A stretch of 32,168 nt of DNA from a virus (IMGVR_UViG_3300017776_000084:1-32168); one strand, 5' to 3'. Shown: positions 21,973 to 28,972, counted from the first letter of the stretch. Notes: generated by a model from the letters alone, not told the origin. Program-made: numbers and translations.

Positions 21973-23046
21973 ATGAAAACATTAAAAGAAATACTTAACG
22001 AATCTGCCCACGACTCGTCAATAGAAAAGCAAAACGATAACATTGATGCGAAAGCTGATGAAGGTTCTTCTAAAGATCTTAAGGCTATTTCTGCAGGAAT
22101 GTTTACTAAAAGAACTTTGATCCGCTCCATGAAGCACTCTGAAGGTGTTATTCAATTGGCCAGTGGTAAACAATATACAATTTTTAATCCAAAGTCTGAA
22201 GATCAGGACACTGAAGGAATGTTCCAAGATGATATGGTTTTTGCAATTGATGCTGATGGTAACGAAGTTAAAGTTGAATACAAAGAAATCACTTCTTACA
22301 ACGAAACATACCACGAAGATGAAGCTGGTGCTCCTCGAAGAATGACTTACGATGATGCACACCAGCCCAAAACTAAAATGGAGCTGATGGCTGCCGTAAA
22401 GAGAGAACTTCGTAGCATGAAGGTTGCTGATGTAAAAGCTTCTTACCAGTATATTAAAGCTGCCCATTGTAATACTAGAGAAAGTATGCACGGAATGGGA
22501 ACAAAGAAGGATACGTTAATGGCAATGATGAAGGATCTTAAAGGCATGAAAGCAAGTGCCCTTAGAGCTTCTTACGAGTACATTAAAGCTTCTCATTGCG
22601 GACCTAGAGAAGGTGCTCACGAAGATGAGATGGTTAATGCTGGTGCTCATCGCGATGATCTGAAACATCCTAAGCCACAGCCAGTGATGGCAAGCCACTG
22701 CACAGAAGAAACCGAAATTACTGAAGCGATTAACTTTAGTAAAGTCCCTGATGATCAATTGATTAAATGGATTAAAGTACTCGGATTGGCTAAAAACAAA
22801 CCTAAGGCACCTTGGACCGATTATCCACAAGATATGGCTGCTGCTGAAAAAGAAGCTAAAAAACGTAGGCTTACGTTTGAAGCTGTTGAGCTTGAAGAGA
22901 TGAAGACCAAAGATGACGACCTTGCGGTTATGATCTACGACTACATCGGCGCAGACACTGAAGGACTTCCTTTGAAGACGCTTATCATGCAGGCCGTTGG
23001 TAAATACTTTGGCTCTCAAAAAGTTGACGGCCCAGTTGGAGGTTAA
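21973..23046 (+). CDS. Multi-domain late protein with capsid-targeting-like leader and helical repeats
   Basis: ATG 21973 (MKTLKEILNESAHD) was chosen over an upstream TTG because it gives a head-leader-like start with L-N-E10 before Ser11. Residues about 41-116 are a module paralogous to residues 391-470 of the protein encoded at 14739-16550: both have FTKRTL or FNKRTL, then EGVIQ, QYTI, an acidic insert, YNETYHE or YSETYHE. Residues 136-171 and 180-214 are two copies of a helical unit ending in Y-I-K-A-x-H-C. IT-E251-A and LEE309 mark further possible cuts before C-terminal modules. The 357-residue protein has no enzyme motif. The gene is late, and a stable hairpin follows it. Confidence 0.6.
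   Translation: MKTLKEILNESAHDSSIEKQNDNIDAKADEGSSKDLKAISAGMFTKRTLIRSMKHSEGVIQLASGKQYTIFNPKSEDQDTEGMFQDDMVFAIDADGNEVKVEYKEITSYNETYHEDEAGAPRRMTYDDAHQPKTKMELMAAVKRELRSMKVADVKASYQYIKAAHCNTRESMHGMGTKKDTLMAMMKDLKGMKASALRASYEYIKASHCGPREGAHEDEMVNAGAHRDDLKHPKPQPVMASHCTEETEITEAINFSKVPDDQLIKWIKVLGLAKNKPKAPWTDYPQDMAAAEKEAKKRRLTFEAVELEEMKTKDDDLAVMIYDYIGADTEGLPLKTLIMQAVGKYFGSQKVDGPVGG
22378..22614 (+). repeat. Two-copy helical repeat in the gene at 21973
   Basis: Units encode residues 136-171 and 180-214. Each has L-M-A, a KxL-xxMK core and a C-terminal A-S-Y-x-Y-I-K-A-x-H-C-x-x-R-E. The match is clear in protein and weaker in DNA, indicating an older duplication than that in the gene at 13572. Confidence 0.75.
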
Positions 23047-23056
23047 TATTAAAACG

Positions 23057-23087
23057 CGTCCCTTTGTTAATTAAACGCAAAGGGACG
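23057..23087 (+). terminator. Stable hairpin between two late genes
   Basis: A perfect ten-base inverted repeat (CGTCCCTTTG, 23057-23066; CAAAGGGACG, 23078-23087) has an 11-base AT-rich loop. No T run follows (TGCAAATAAAATT), so it could block 3' decay, or be a partial terminator, rather than a classic one. Confidence 0.55.
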
Positions 23088-23100
23088 TGCAAATAAAATT

Positions 23101-23448
23101 ATGGCAGAATACACAGACCTATTTGTAGATCAAGGCAGTAACTTCTCGACCACTGTAACAGTTGCAGAAACAAGTGGTGCAGCAACTGACTTAACAGGAT
23201 ATTCTGTCCGCGGTCAAGTTAGAAAAGCGTATGCATCCACTGTTGCCACATCCTTTACAGCTACTCTTGCATCGGATCCCACAACAGGTATTGTGACAAT
23301 TTCTTTATCACCTGCACAAACCGGAAGCTTAAAGGCGGGAAGATATGTGTATGATGTTGAAGCTTTTATAGACGACTCTCCTGAAACAACCGTTCTTAGA
23401 ATCAGTGAGGGTCAGGTTCATATCACTCCTAGGGTAACACAACCTTAG
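23101..23448 (+). CDS. Small beta-rich structural-type protein, 115 aa
   Basis: The 115-residue protein starts MAEYTDLFVDQGSNFST and is rich in Thr, Val, Ser and Gly with alternating strands (GYSVRGQVRK, GIVTISLSP, AGRYVYDVEAF), like the small Ig-like or baseplate/fibre-associated beta domains of phage virions. No catalytic motif or membrane segment is present. It follows the hairpin at 23057 and ends the late module. The usual neighbours of such genes are tail or head decoration proteins, which is as far as the evidence goes. Confidence 0.65.
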   Translation: MAEYTDLFVDQGSNFSTTVTVAETSGAATDLTGYSVRGQVRKAYASTVATSFTATLASDPTTGIVTISLSPAQTGSLKAGRYVYDVEAFIDDSPETTVLRISEGQVHITPRVTQP

Positions 23449-23450
23449 TA

Positions 23451-23468
23451 AAAAGTTACTAAACTTTT
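23451..23468 (+). terminator. Weak AT-rich hairpin, possible terminator
   Basis: AAAAGTT (23451-23457) pairs with AACTTTT (23462-23468) across a four-base loop just after the stop of the structural gene. It has seven pairs, only one of them G-C, and a T-ending arm. This may separate the late module from the next promoter. Confidence 0.35.
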
Positions 23469-23471
23469 ACC

Positions 23472-23500
23472 TTTACAAGCTTAAAGGATTTTGATATAAT
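23472..23500 (+). promoter_or_regulatory. Host-type promoter for the oxygenase gene
   Basis: TTTACA is at 23472-23477 and TATAAT at 23495-23500, with a 17-base spacer. Predicted start is about 23507, leaving a leader of about 87 bases, the longest in the window. Confidence 0.75.
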
Positions 23501-23506
23501 AGATCT

Positions 23507-23593
23507 AAGGTCGTTAAGGATTTAACTTAACACTATTAGACTATTAGCTGGGACACCAACGGTTCCCGCAGGGATCAGTATAATAAAGATACA
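23507..23593 (+). promoter_or_regulatory. Structured 5' leader of the oxygenase gene
   Basis: The leader holds a perfect six-base inverted repeat (GTTAAG 23513-23518, CTTAAC 23526-23531) and a GGGA...TCCC...GGGA set at about 23550-23574 that could form alternative pairings. No known riboswitch class is recognised. Other leaders here are 0-25 bases, so this one may have a regulatory role. Confidence 0.35.
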
Positions 23594-24187
23594 ATGGTTA
23601 AAACACTAGCAGATTATATCATGCATATAAAGGGTGCTATGCCTTTAAGTATGTGCGAGGCTCTTATTAAAACTTATGACTCTATTCACAGAGAAGAAAG
23701 GGTACAAAGAAAAAATAGAATTCTAAATTTTGAAGAAATTAACATGCTTGACCATTCTGCGTTTGAGCCCTTTCGTTCTCAAATGGGACAGCTGATGCAA
23801 GGGATAAGTAAATTCTATATGGATAATACTCATAACATTCTTCGTGATAGACTTCCCTGTTATGAAGCGTTAAAGGATTATGAAGCTCCTAGAATAAAAA
23901 GATATGAACCAAATAAAGGGATATTTGACTGGCATATTGACGCAGCTAATCAAGATTCTTCCAAGAGAGCTATTGTAATGTTTTGGTATTTAAACGATGT
24001 AAAGGAAGGTGGAGAAACATTGTTTGATATTGGGGAAGAGCTTGCGATTAAACCTGTTGCTGGTTCTGTTTGCGTGTTTCCCCCAACATGGAACTTTCCT
24101 CATAAAGGTGCTACACCGGTATCAAATCCAAAGTACTGCGTTTCTTCTTATGTTTGGCTTCCTAATGAACTCGCTCCTTGTGATTAG
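23594..24187 (+). CDS. 2OG-Fe(II) oxygenase, prolyl-4-hydroxylase-like
   Basis: The 197-residue protein has the double-stranded beta-helix signature of 2-oxoglutarate and iron dependent dioxygenases. FDWHIDAAN gives His114 and Asp116, FPHKGATPV gives the distal His170, and KYCVSSYVW near 180-188 holds the residue expected to bind 2-oxoglutarate (Lys180 in place of the usual Arg or Lys). GGETLFDIG is typical of P4H-type proteins. Such enzymes are common in marine T4-like phages and hydroxylate protein or nucleic acid targets. The target is unknown. It has its own promoter and a long structured leader. Confidence 0.88.
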   Translation: MVKTLADYIMHIKGAMPLSMCEALIKTYDSIHREERVQRKNRILNFEEINMLDHSAFEPFRSQMGQLMQGISKFYMDNTHNILRDRLPCYEALKDYEAPRIKRYEPNKGIFDWHIDAANQDSSKRAIVMFWYLNDVKEGGETLFDIGEELAIKPVAGSVCVFPPTWNFPHKGATPVSNPKYCVSSYVWLPNELAPCD

Positions 24188-24206
24188 TTGCGGTTATATA
24201 TACAAT

Positions 24207-24575
24207 ATGATTAGCAATAATAACCTTAACAGATCCAACTTTAATCTGTATGCTGCTCAAAATTATAACAATCCTCGTGCGCTAGATGTTAACGAGTTTT
24301 ATGAAGACTTATATAGATTTAAATATCTTAAAAAGCTTTTTACCAAATACGAGAAATCAGATTCTTTACAGGAAAGATTAATTCTTAACCACCTTATTTT
24401 AATATACAACGTCTTTAAATTTGAAGCCGCGACCAGTATGTGCTTCTTTAAGATTGGCGAACAAAGTTGGCCTGCATTAAAAACATTTCTTTTATTTCTT
24501 TCTTATATTAAGGAGGATGATTTTATAAATATACCTAGTGACCTTTATGTCGCAAAGAAACTTCAACAACTCTAA
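24207..24575 (+). CDS. Conserved T4-like phage protein, 122 aa
   Basis: ATG 24207 is used because the longer frame (from 24009) would overlap the oxygenase gene. The 122-residue protein begins MISNNNLNRSNFNLYAAQNY and is mostly helical (FYEDLYRFKYLKKLF, LILNHLILIYNVF, SWPALKTFLLFL). From memory this is a conserved protein of T4-like marine phages without known function. It is soluble but hydrophobic in its helices. A TATAAATA inside the coding region near 24528 is likely chance. The next gene begins two bases after the stop. Confidence 0.75.
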   Translation: MISNNNLNRSNFNLYAAQNYNNPRALDVNEFYEDLYRFKYLKKLFTKYEKSDSLQERLILNHLILIYNVFKFEAATSMCFFKIGEQSWPALKTFLLFLSYIKEDDFINIPSDLYVAKKLQQL

Positions 24576-24577
24576 AA

Positions 24578-25174
24578 ATGCTTTCATTAACTGACAGATT
24601 CTACGCCCTCCGATTTTTGCGATTGCTAACTACCCCTTGGGAAAAAACCGGAGCGTTTAAGGCAGGTATCGTTGATGAAAACGGAAAGATATTACGCAAG
24701 GCAAAAGGGCGTGAAGATAAAAAGGTTTATAACATTTTTCACAAGTTGGTTTATAACATTAAGCGGCTTATTAATAAGGTACCTGCAGTAGGAAAGAGTA
24801 CATTGGCAAGTTATGCTGCAGCGCTGTATTTAATTAAAGAACACACACGGTTATCAGATAAAGTACTTACTGAAATAATTAAAGAAGGCTTGGAAATTGA
24901 TCCTACCAGTGACGATCTTAACGAAGAAAGTCTTTACCTTTTAAACGAAGAAGGTCATTTAAGTGCTGGTAATTACGAGTTTTGCGAAGACATAATTCAC
25001 TTTGAGGATGGGGATATTACAGAGGAAAGTAAGGGAAGGATTGTTACTGTTACCGAAGAAAGGCGTGCACCAATCGGGACGCTATTGGGTTATCCAATTT
25101 TTAAACTTATCGACGCGGATACGGGTTCCAGCGTTATTATTTCAAACACACAACTTAATCCAATAACTTACTGA
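24578..25174 (+). CDS. Conserved phage protein of unknown function, 198 aa
   Basis: The 198-residue protein has an N-terminal half with YALRFLRLLTTPWEKTGAF, then VYNIFHKLVYNIKRLINKVP and KSTLASYAAALYLIKEH, and an acidic second half ending in a beta-like domain (RAPIGTLLGYPIFKLIDADT). It appears conserved in T4-like marine phages but I cannot name its job. No motif of an enzyme or membrane segment is visible. The stop overlaps the next start by one base, so it is coupled to the next gene. It lies in the 23594-25539 operon with the oxygenase. Confidence 0.65.
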   Translation: MLSLTDRFYALRFLRLLTTPWEKTGAFKAGIVDENGKILRKAKGREDKKVYNIFHKLVYNIKRLINKVPAVGKSTLASYAAALYLIKEHTRLSDKVLTEIIKEGLEIDPTSDDLNEESLYLLNEEGHLSAGNYEFCEDIIHFEDGDITEESKGRIVTVTEERRAPIGTLLGYPIFKLIDADTGSSVIISNTQLNPITY

Positions 25175-25539
25175 TGAAAGAAGATGCAATGTCAACCTCT
25201 TCGGTTGCACTTAAACCGAGACCACTTTTAAAGAAGCCCAAAGATGGTAAGGAAGGCGAGTATTGCCTTACCAAATCAGAAAAGAAACCAAAGGGTGCAC
25301 TTCCTCAGTATCCAACCCAAGGACCAACTTGGAAGATGTTTCAAGTGTGTGCTGAAACTTTTAATAAATTCGAGACCGGCCGATTCAAATTTGAACGGTG
25401 GGCTAAATACCTCAACCTACAGGATGAGACAGAAAAGGCAGTATACGACTATGCCACTGCAAACCGCCAGAAAATAGTCGTTCTTCAATGTTCCGATACC
25501 GGAGCGCTTAGAGCTATTCGTAGATTCGATAGAGGATAA
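25174..25539 (+). CDS. Small basic unknown protein, 121 aa
   Basis: ATG 25174 overlaps the previous stop (TGATG). The 121-residue protein has a Lys/Pro-rich N-terminal third (KPRPLLKKPKDGKEG) that looks disordered. A helical body follows (FKFERWAKYLNLQDETEKAV), then IVVLQCSDTGALRAIRRF. There is no recognisable domain. It is the last gene before a terminator hairpin and the nrdB promoter, so it closes the oxygenase operon. Confidence 0.6.
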   Translation: MKEDAMSTSSVALKPRPLLKKPKDGKEGEYCLTKSEKKPKGALPQYPTQGPTWKMFQVCAETFNKFETGRFKFERWAKYLNLQDETEKAVYDYATANRQKIVVLQCSDTGALRAIRRFDRG

Positions 25540-25558
25540 CGTAAAGCTCAACATTAAT

Positions 25559-25599
25559 AATAATACCTCTGCTTTTTTATTTACAGCTGAGGTATTATT
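25559..25599 (+). terminator. Terminator hairpin overlapping the nrdB promoter
   Basis: AATAATACCTC (25559-25569) pairs perfectly with GAGGTATTATT (25589-25599) over 11 bases, followed by TTTTG. The 19-base loop carries the -35 box of the nrdB promoter. Confidence 0.7.
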
Positions 25600-25608
25600 T
25601 TGTATAAT
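25580..25608 (+). promoter_or_regulatory. Host-type promoter for nrdB-nrdA
   Basis: TTTACA is at 25580-25585 and TATAAT at 25603-25608, with a 17-base spacer that includes an arm of the preceding hairpin. Predicted start is about 25615, 23 bases before ATG 25638. Confidence 0.78.
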
Positions 25609-25637
25609 AGACTAAACCACACAACAGTAGTATACAC

Positions 25638-26615
25638 ATGCCAACAATATTTGAAGAACAGATCAGCCGGAAACCCAACCAATACCCTTGGACAGAAGAA
25701 TTCATTGAATCAATGCACAACGGATTTTGGACGGATAAAGAATTTAGTTTTAAGTCGGATGTCCACCAATTTAAAACAGTACTAACAGATCAAGAAAGGG
25801 AAATCATTGTTCGTACCCTTTCAGCAATTGGACAAATTGAAGTAGCAGTGAAAAGCTTTTGGGCTAAGCTTGGTGAGAACCTTCCCCACCCCGCACTGCA
25901 AGACCTTGGCTATGTTATGGCCAATACAGAAGTGATTCACAACAACGCGTATGAGCGCCTTCTCAAGGTTCTTGATATGGAGGACATCTTTGAAGAGAAT
26001 TTAAAACTTGATTGGATTCAGGGTCGGGTTAAGTATCTTCGCAAATACACTCACCGCTTTTACAAGGATAGCAAAAAACAGTATCTTTATGCCATTACCT
26101 TGTTTACTTTGCTGGTTGAAAACGTTTCGTTGTTTAGTCAATTCTATGTTATTAACTGGTTTGCCAGATACAAGAATGTGCTAAAGGATACTGATCAGCA
26201 GGTTAAGTATACTCGTCAAGAAGAGAACATTCACGCCATGGTTGGTATGAAAATTATCAACACTATTCGTCAAGAACTTCCTGAGCTGTTTGATGATGAG
26301 CTTGAAGCGAGAATTGTTGGTGCAGCTGCTGACGCGTTTAAAGCCGAAGCTAAGATTGTTGACTGGATGATTAATGGTATTCAAGAGCCTGGTTTAAATG
26401 CCGATATTCTTAAAGAGTTTATCAAGAATAGAATTAACAGCAGTATGGACATGATAGGTTTTACAAAGCCTTTTGAAATTGATCAAGATTTGATTGCTGA
26501 AACCATGTGGTTTGAAGAAGAGCTACACGGAAACAACATGACTGACTTTTTTCACTCTCGTCCAGTGGAATATTCAAAGAAGAGTCAGTCGTTTGATGAA
26601 GACGACCTCTTTTAA
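25638..26615 (+). CDS. nrdB: Ribonucleotide reductase, small (radical) subunit
   Basis: NrdB holds the di-iron tyrosyl radical that starts ribonucleotide reduction for dNTP supply. The 325-residue protein shows the metal ligands: Glu68 (in IGQIEVAV, a position often Asp), Glu98 and His101 in TEVIHNNAY, Glu161 in LLVENVSLF, and Glu196 and His199 in EENIH. The radical Tyr is Tyr105. The C-terminus DEDDLF is the acidic tail that docks on NrdA. It is encoded before nrdA with a 28-base gap, driven by its own promoter. The reverse order (B then A) and marine T4-like context are normal for phage copies. Confidence 0.95.
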   Translation: MPTIFEEQISRKPNQYPWTEEFIESMHNGFWTDKEFSFKSDVHQFKTVLTDQEREIIVRTLSAIGQIEVAVKSFWAKLGENLPHPALQDLGYVMANTEVIHNNAYERLLKVLDMEDIFEENLKLDWIQGRVKYLRKYTHRFYKDSKKQYLYAITLFTLLVENVSLFSQFYVINWFARYKNVLKDTDQQVKYTRQEENIHAMVGMKIINTIRQELPELFDDELEARIVGAAADAFKAEAKIVDWMINGIQEPGLNADILKEFIKNRINSSMDMIGFTKPFEIDQDLIAETMWFEEELHGNNMTDFFHSRPVEYSKKSQSFDEDDLF

Positions 26616-26643
26616 TAAGAGTGATATATAATTTAAATACATA

Positions 26644-28293
26644 ATGGAAAAGTACTATTGGCTAAATAAAGACTCTCGTAAGTTCCTCGAAAGAGGGTAT
26701 TTACTGGAAGGAGAAACACCAGAGCAACGTTGTAAAGACATTGCGGCTCATGCTGAAAAGATACTTGGCATAAAGGGATTTGCTGAAAAGTTTGAAGGTT
26801 ATCTTGGCGATGGATTTTACTCGCTGAGTAGTCCAATCTGGAGTAACTTTGGACGAGAACGCGGCCTGCCAATCAGTTGTTTCGGATCCTTTATTGACGA
26901 CACGCTTGAAGAGATTGCTGGTGCCAAGCTTGCCGAAGTGTCCATGATGACCAAGTTTGGTGGAGGAACCTCTGCTTACTTTGGTGCTCTTCGTGGTCGT
27001 GGTGCTCCTATTAGTACAGGTGGAACGAGTACTGGTGCCGTTCACTTTATGGAACTTTACGACAAGCTTATGAGCGTGGTATCTCAAGGTAATGTTCGTC
27101 GTGGTTCTTTTGCAGCTTATCTGCCCGTTGATCATACAGACATTGAAGAGTTTCTGAAGATTCGTGGTGAAGGCCATGAGATTCAAGAGATGAGTATTGG
27201 TGTTACCATCTCAGATGAGTGGATGAAATCAATGCTTGAAGGTGATAAAGAAAAGCGTCGTATCTGGGGGTTGGTTATTAAGAAAAGATTTGAGAGTGGG
27301 TATCCTTACTTGATGTTCTCTGACAACGCCAATAACGCAGCACCTCAAGTATACAAAGACAAAGGTAAAACCATTCATGCCAGTAACCTTTGCAATGAGA
27401 TTATGCTCAGCTCAGATGTAAATGAAAGCTTTGTGTGCAACCTTTCTTCTCTTAACCTTGAGCGTTGGGACGAGATTCAAGTAACAGACGCGGTTGAAAC
27501 ACTAACGTATTTTCTTGATGCTGTTATGACTGAGTTCATAGACAAAACAGAAGGTATCCCTCATATGGATGCACCCCGTAATTTTGCCATTGCTCAACGG
27601 GCTTTGGGTATTGGAGTTCTGGGTTGGCATTCTTATCTGCAAAAGAAGATGATTCCCTTTGAAGGTCTGCAGGCTCAAATGCATAACAATCAAATCTGGA
27701 GTACCATTCGTATTAGAACAGATGATGCTTCTGAAGAACTTGCTGAGAAGTATGGCGAACCTTCTTTACTTGAAGGGTATGGTCGGCGGAATGTTACCAC
27801 CCTTGCTATTGCGCCAACAACTTCAAGTTCGTTTATCCTTGGTCAAACTTCTCCAAGTATTGAGCCGCTCAATTCAAACTATTTTACAAAGGACCTTGCA
27901 AAAGGTAAGTTCACCTTCAAGAATCCTTATCTTAAATCTCTGCTTCGTGAAAAGGGTTTAGATACTCAAGAAGTATGGCATGAAATTCTAACTCATGGCG
28001 GGAGTGTTCAACACCTCGCTGAGTTAAACGAAGAAGAACGGGATGTATTTAAAACCTTTGGTGAGATATCCCAAAAGGAAATTGTTATTCAAGCGGCACA
28101 ACGACAGAAGTTTGTTGATCAAGGCCAAAGCCTGAACTTGATGATCCCGCCAAAGGCTAAACCAAAAGAAGTAAATGAACTGCTGATCTATGCATGGGAA
28201 AGTGGAATTAAAGGGATGTATTACCAAAGGAGTGGTAACCCTGCACAAGAACTTGCTAGATCATTAAACACGTGTAAGTCGTGTGAAGGATAA
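26644..28293 (+). CDS. nrdA: Ribonucleotide reductase, large (catalytic) subunit, short form
   Basis: NrdA reduces ribonucleoside diphosphates to deoxy forms. The 549-residue protein has the class I active site: Cys79 in LPISCFGSF, N248-L-C250-N-E252, and Cys265 in SFVCNLSSLNL. The radical-transfer pair Tyr526-Tyr527 is in GMYYQRSGNP, and the C-terminal redox pair is C544-x-x-C547 in CKSCEG. It is much shorter than E. coli NrdA (761) because the N-terminal ATP-cone is missing; the protein starts directly in the helical domain. Loss of the cone removes dATP shut-off of activity, useful to a virus needing high dNTP. Confidence 0.95.
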   Translation: MEKYYWLNKDSRKFLERGYLLEGETPEQRCKDIAAHAEKILGIKGFAEKFEGYLGDGFYSLSSPIWSNFGRERGLPISCFGSFIDDTLEEIAGAKLAEVSMMTKFGGGTSAYFGALRGRGAPISTGGTSTGAVHFMELYDKLMSVVSQGNVRRGSFAAYLPVDHTDIEEFLKIRGEGHEIQEMSIGVTISDEWMKSMLEGDKEKRRIWGLVIKKRFESGYPYLMFSDNANNAAPQVYKDKGKTIHASNLCNEIMLSSDVNESFVCNLSSLNLERWDEIQVTDAVETLTYFLDAVMTEFIDKTEGIPHMDAPRNFAIAQRALGIGVLGWHSYLQKKMIPFEGLQAQMHNNQIWSTIRIRTDDASEELAEKYGEPSLLEGYGRRNVTTLAIAPTTSSSFILGQTSPSIEPLNSNYFTKDLAKGKFTFKNPYLKSLLREKGLDTQEVWHEILTHGGSVQHLAELNEEERDVFKTFGEISQKEIVIQAAQRQKFVDQGQSLNLMIPPKAKPKEVNELLIYAWESGIKGMYYQRSGNPAQELARSLNTCKSCEG

Positions 28294-28295
28294 AT

Positions 28296-28481
28296 ATGAT
28301 TGCCGAACATCGCTGCCCCAGCTGCCACATGTCTTATGAAATTATGTGGGAAGATAATGAAGAAGCCTTTTACTCTTCAGTAGAAGACACTGATACAGAT
28401 TACGACGATTACGACAAAGAGTCTTATCCCCAATACTGCCCGTTTTGTGGTGCTCACAATTCTTACGACGGCGCTCTTTAA
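28296..28481 (+). CDS. Small zinc-ribbon protein, 61 aa
   Basis: The 61-residue protein has two Cys pairs: CPSC near residue 7 and CPFC near residue 48, which would bind one zinc as a ribbon. The middle is very acidic (DTDTDYDDYDKES), a disordered linker. Such zinc-ribbon proteins are common beside nrdA in T4-like marine phages. The AAGGA five bases before ATG 28296 is one of the few good Shine-Dalgarno sites here. Two bases separate it from the nrdA stop, so it is co-transcribed. Its function is unknown. Confidence 0.75.
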   Translation: MIAEHRCPSCHMSYEIMWEDNEEAFYSSVEDTDTDYDDYDKESYPQYCPFCGAHNSYDGAL

Positions 28482-28499
28482 TTTCCGTATAGATACTTT

Positions 28500-28913
28500 A
28501 TGTGGATCTATCAAGGGGAAGAATTTACGTCAGAGATGATTGGCGATTATGTCGGCTTCGTATACTGCCTTACTGATACCGAAAACGAAAAGAAATATAT
28601 CGGTAAGAAAAAGTTTACCCGTAAGATAACTCGACCTCCGTTAAAAGGTAAGAAGAGAAAGCGTCGGTCAGTTGCTGAAAGTGATTGGCAAACCTATTAC
28701 GGTTCTAGTCCTGAAACCAAAGCTCTTGTTGAAGAATTTGGTGGGGAAAGATTTAAAAGAGAGATACTTCACTTGTGTACTTCACTTGGGTCTATGTCGT
28801 ACATGGAATTAAAAGAGCAGGTTGATCGCGAAGTACTTTTAAACGATGAATACTATAACGGAATTATCCAAGCTAGGATTCACCACAGTCACGTTAAAAA
28901 CCTTAAAAAATGA
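28500..28913 (+). CDS. GIY-YIG-like nuclease domain protein, 137 aa
   Basis: The 137-residue protein has the GIY-YIG-type N-terminal sheet: GDYVGFVYCLTDTENEKKYIG, with VY(C) at 21-22 as the degenerate first motif and Y33-I-G35 as the second. A Lys/Arg-rich loop (residues 41-58) and SMSYMELKEQVDREVLL with a candidate Glu complete the domain. The full set of GIY-YIG catalytic residues is not clearly present, so it could be a DNA-binding relative instead of an active enzyme. Phages of this group carry such genes, sometimes as homing endonucleases, but here the gene sits in frame order without an intron. The rnh promoter begins at its stop codon. Confidence 0.65.
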   Translation: MWIYQGEEFTSEMIGDYVGFVYCLTDTENEKKYIGKKKFTRKITRPPLKGKKRKRRSVAESDWQTYYGSSPETKALVEEFGGERFKREILHLCTSLGSMSYMELKEQVDREVLLNDEYYNGIIQARIHHSHVKNLKK

Positions 28914-28942
28914 TTTACATTATTTCTTTTTTATGGTATAAT
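28914..28942 (+). promoter_or_regulatory. Host-type promoter for rnh
   Basis: TTTACA is at 28914-28919 and TATAAT at 28937-28942, with a 17-base spacer. Predicted start is about 28949, 24 bases before ATG 28973. Confidence 0.8.
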
Positions 28943-28972
28943 AGTAGTCTAAACTAAAATCAATATACCAAA

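Noticed and set aside
23579-23584. TATAAT just before the oxygenase ATG
   Set aside because: The -35 position reads CCAACG; the strict promoter at 23472 explains the gene.
24009-24206. Long N-terminal extension of the conserved protein at 24207
   Set aside because: It lies inside the oxygenase gene in another frame and is low-complexity hydrophobic; this is shadow coding.
24528-24536. TATAAATA inside the gene at 24207
   Set aside because: It lies within coding sequence and does not precede a late-type gene; likely chance.
26627-26632. TATAAT before nrdA
   Set aside because: No recognisable -35 box at 17 bases (sequence GACCTC), and nrdA is 28 bases after nrdB; read-through is enough.
28500-28913. 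GIY-YIG-like gene as a mobile homing endonuclease
   Set aside because: No intron, split gene or repeat is seen around it, and the catalytic set is incomplete; kept only as a nuclease-like domain.
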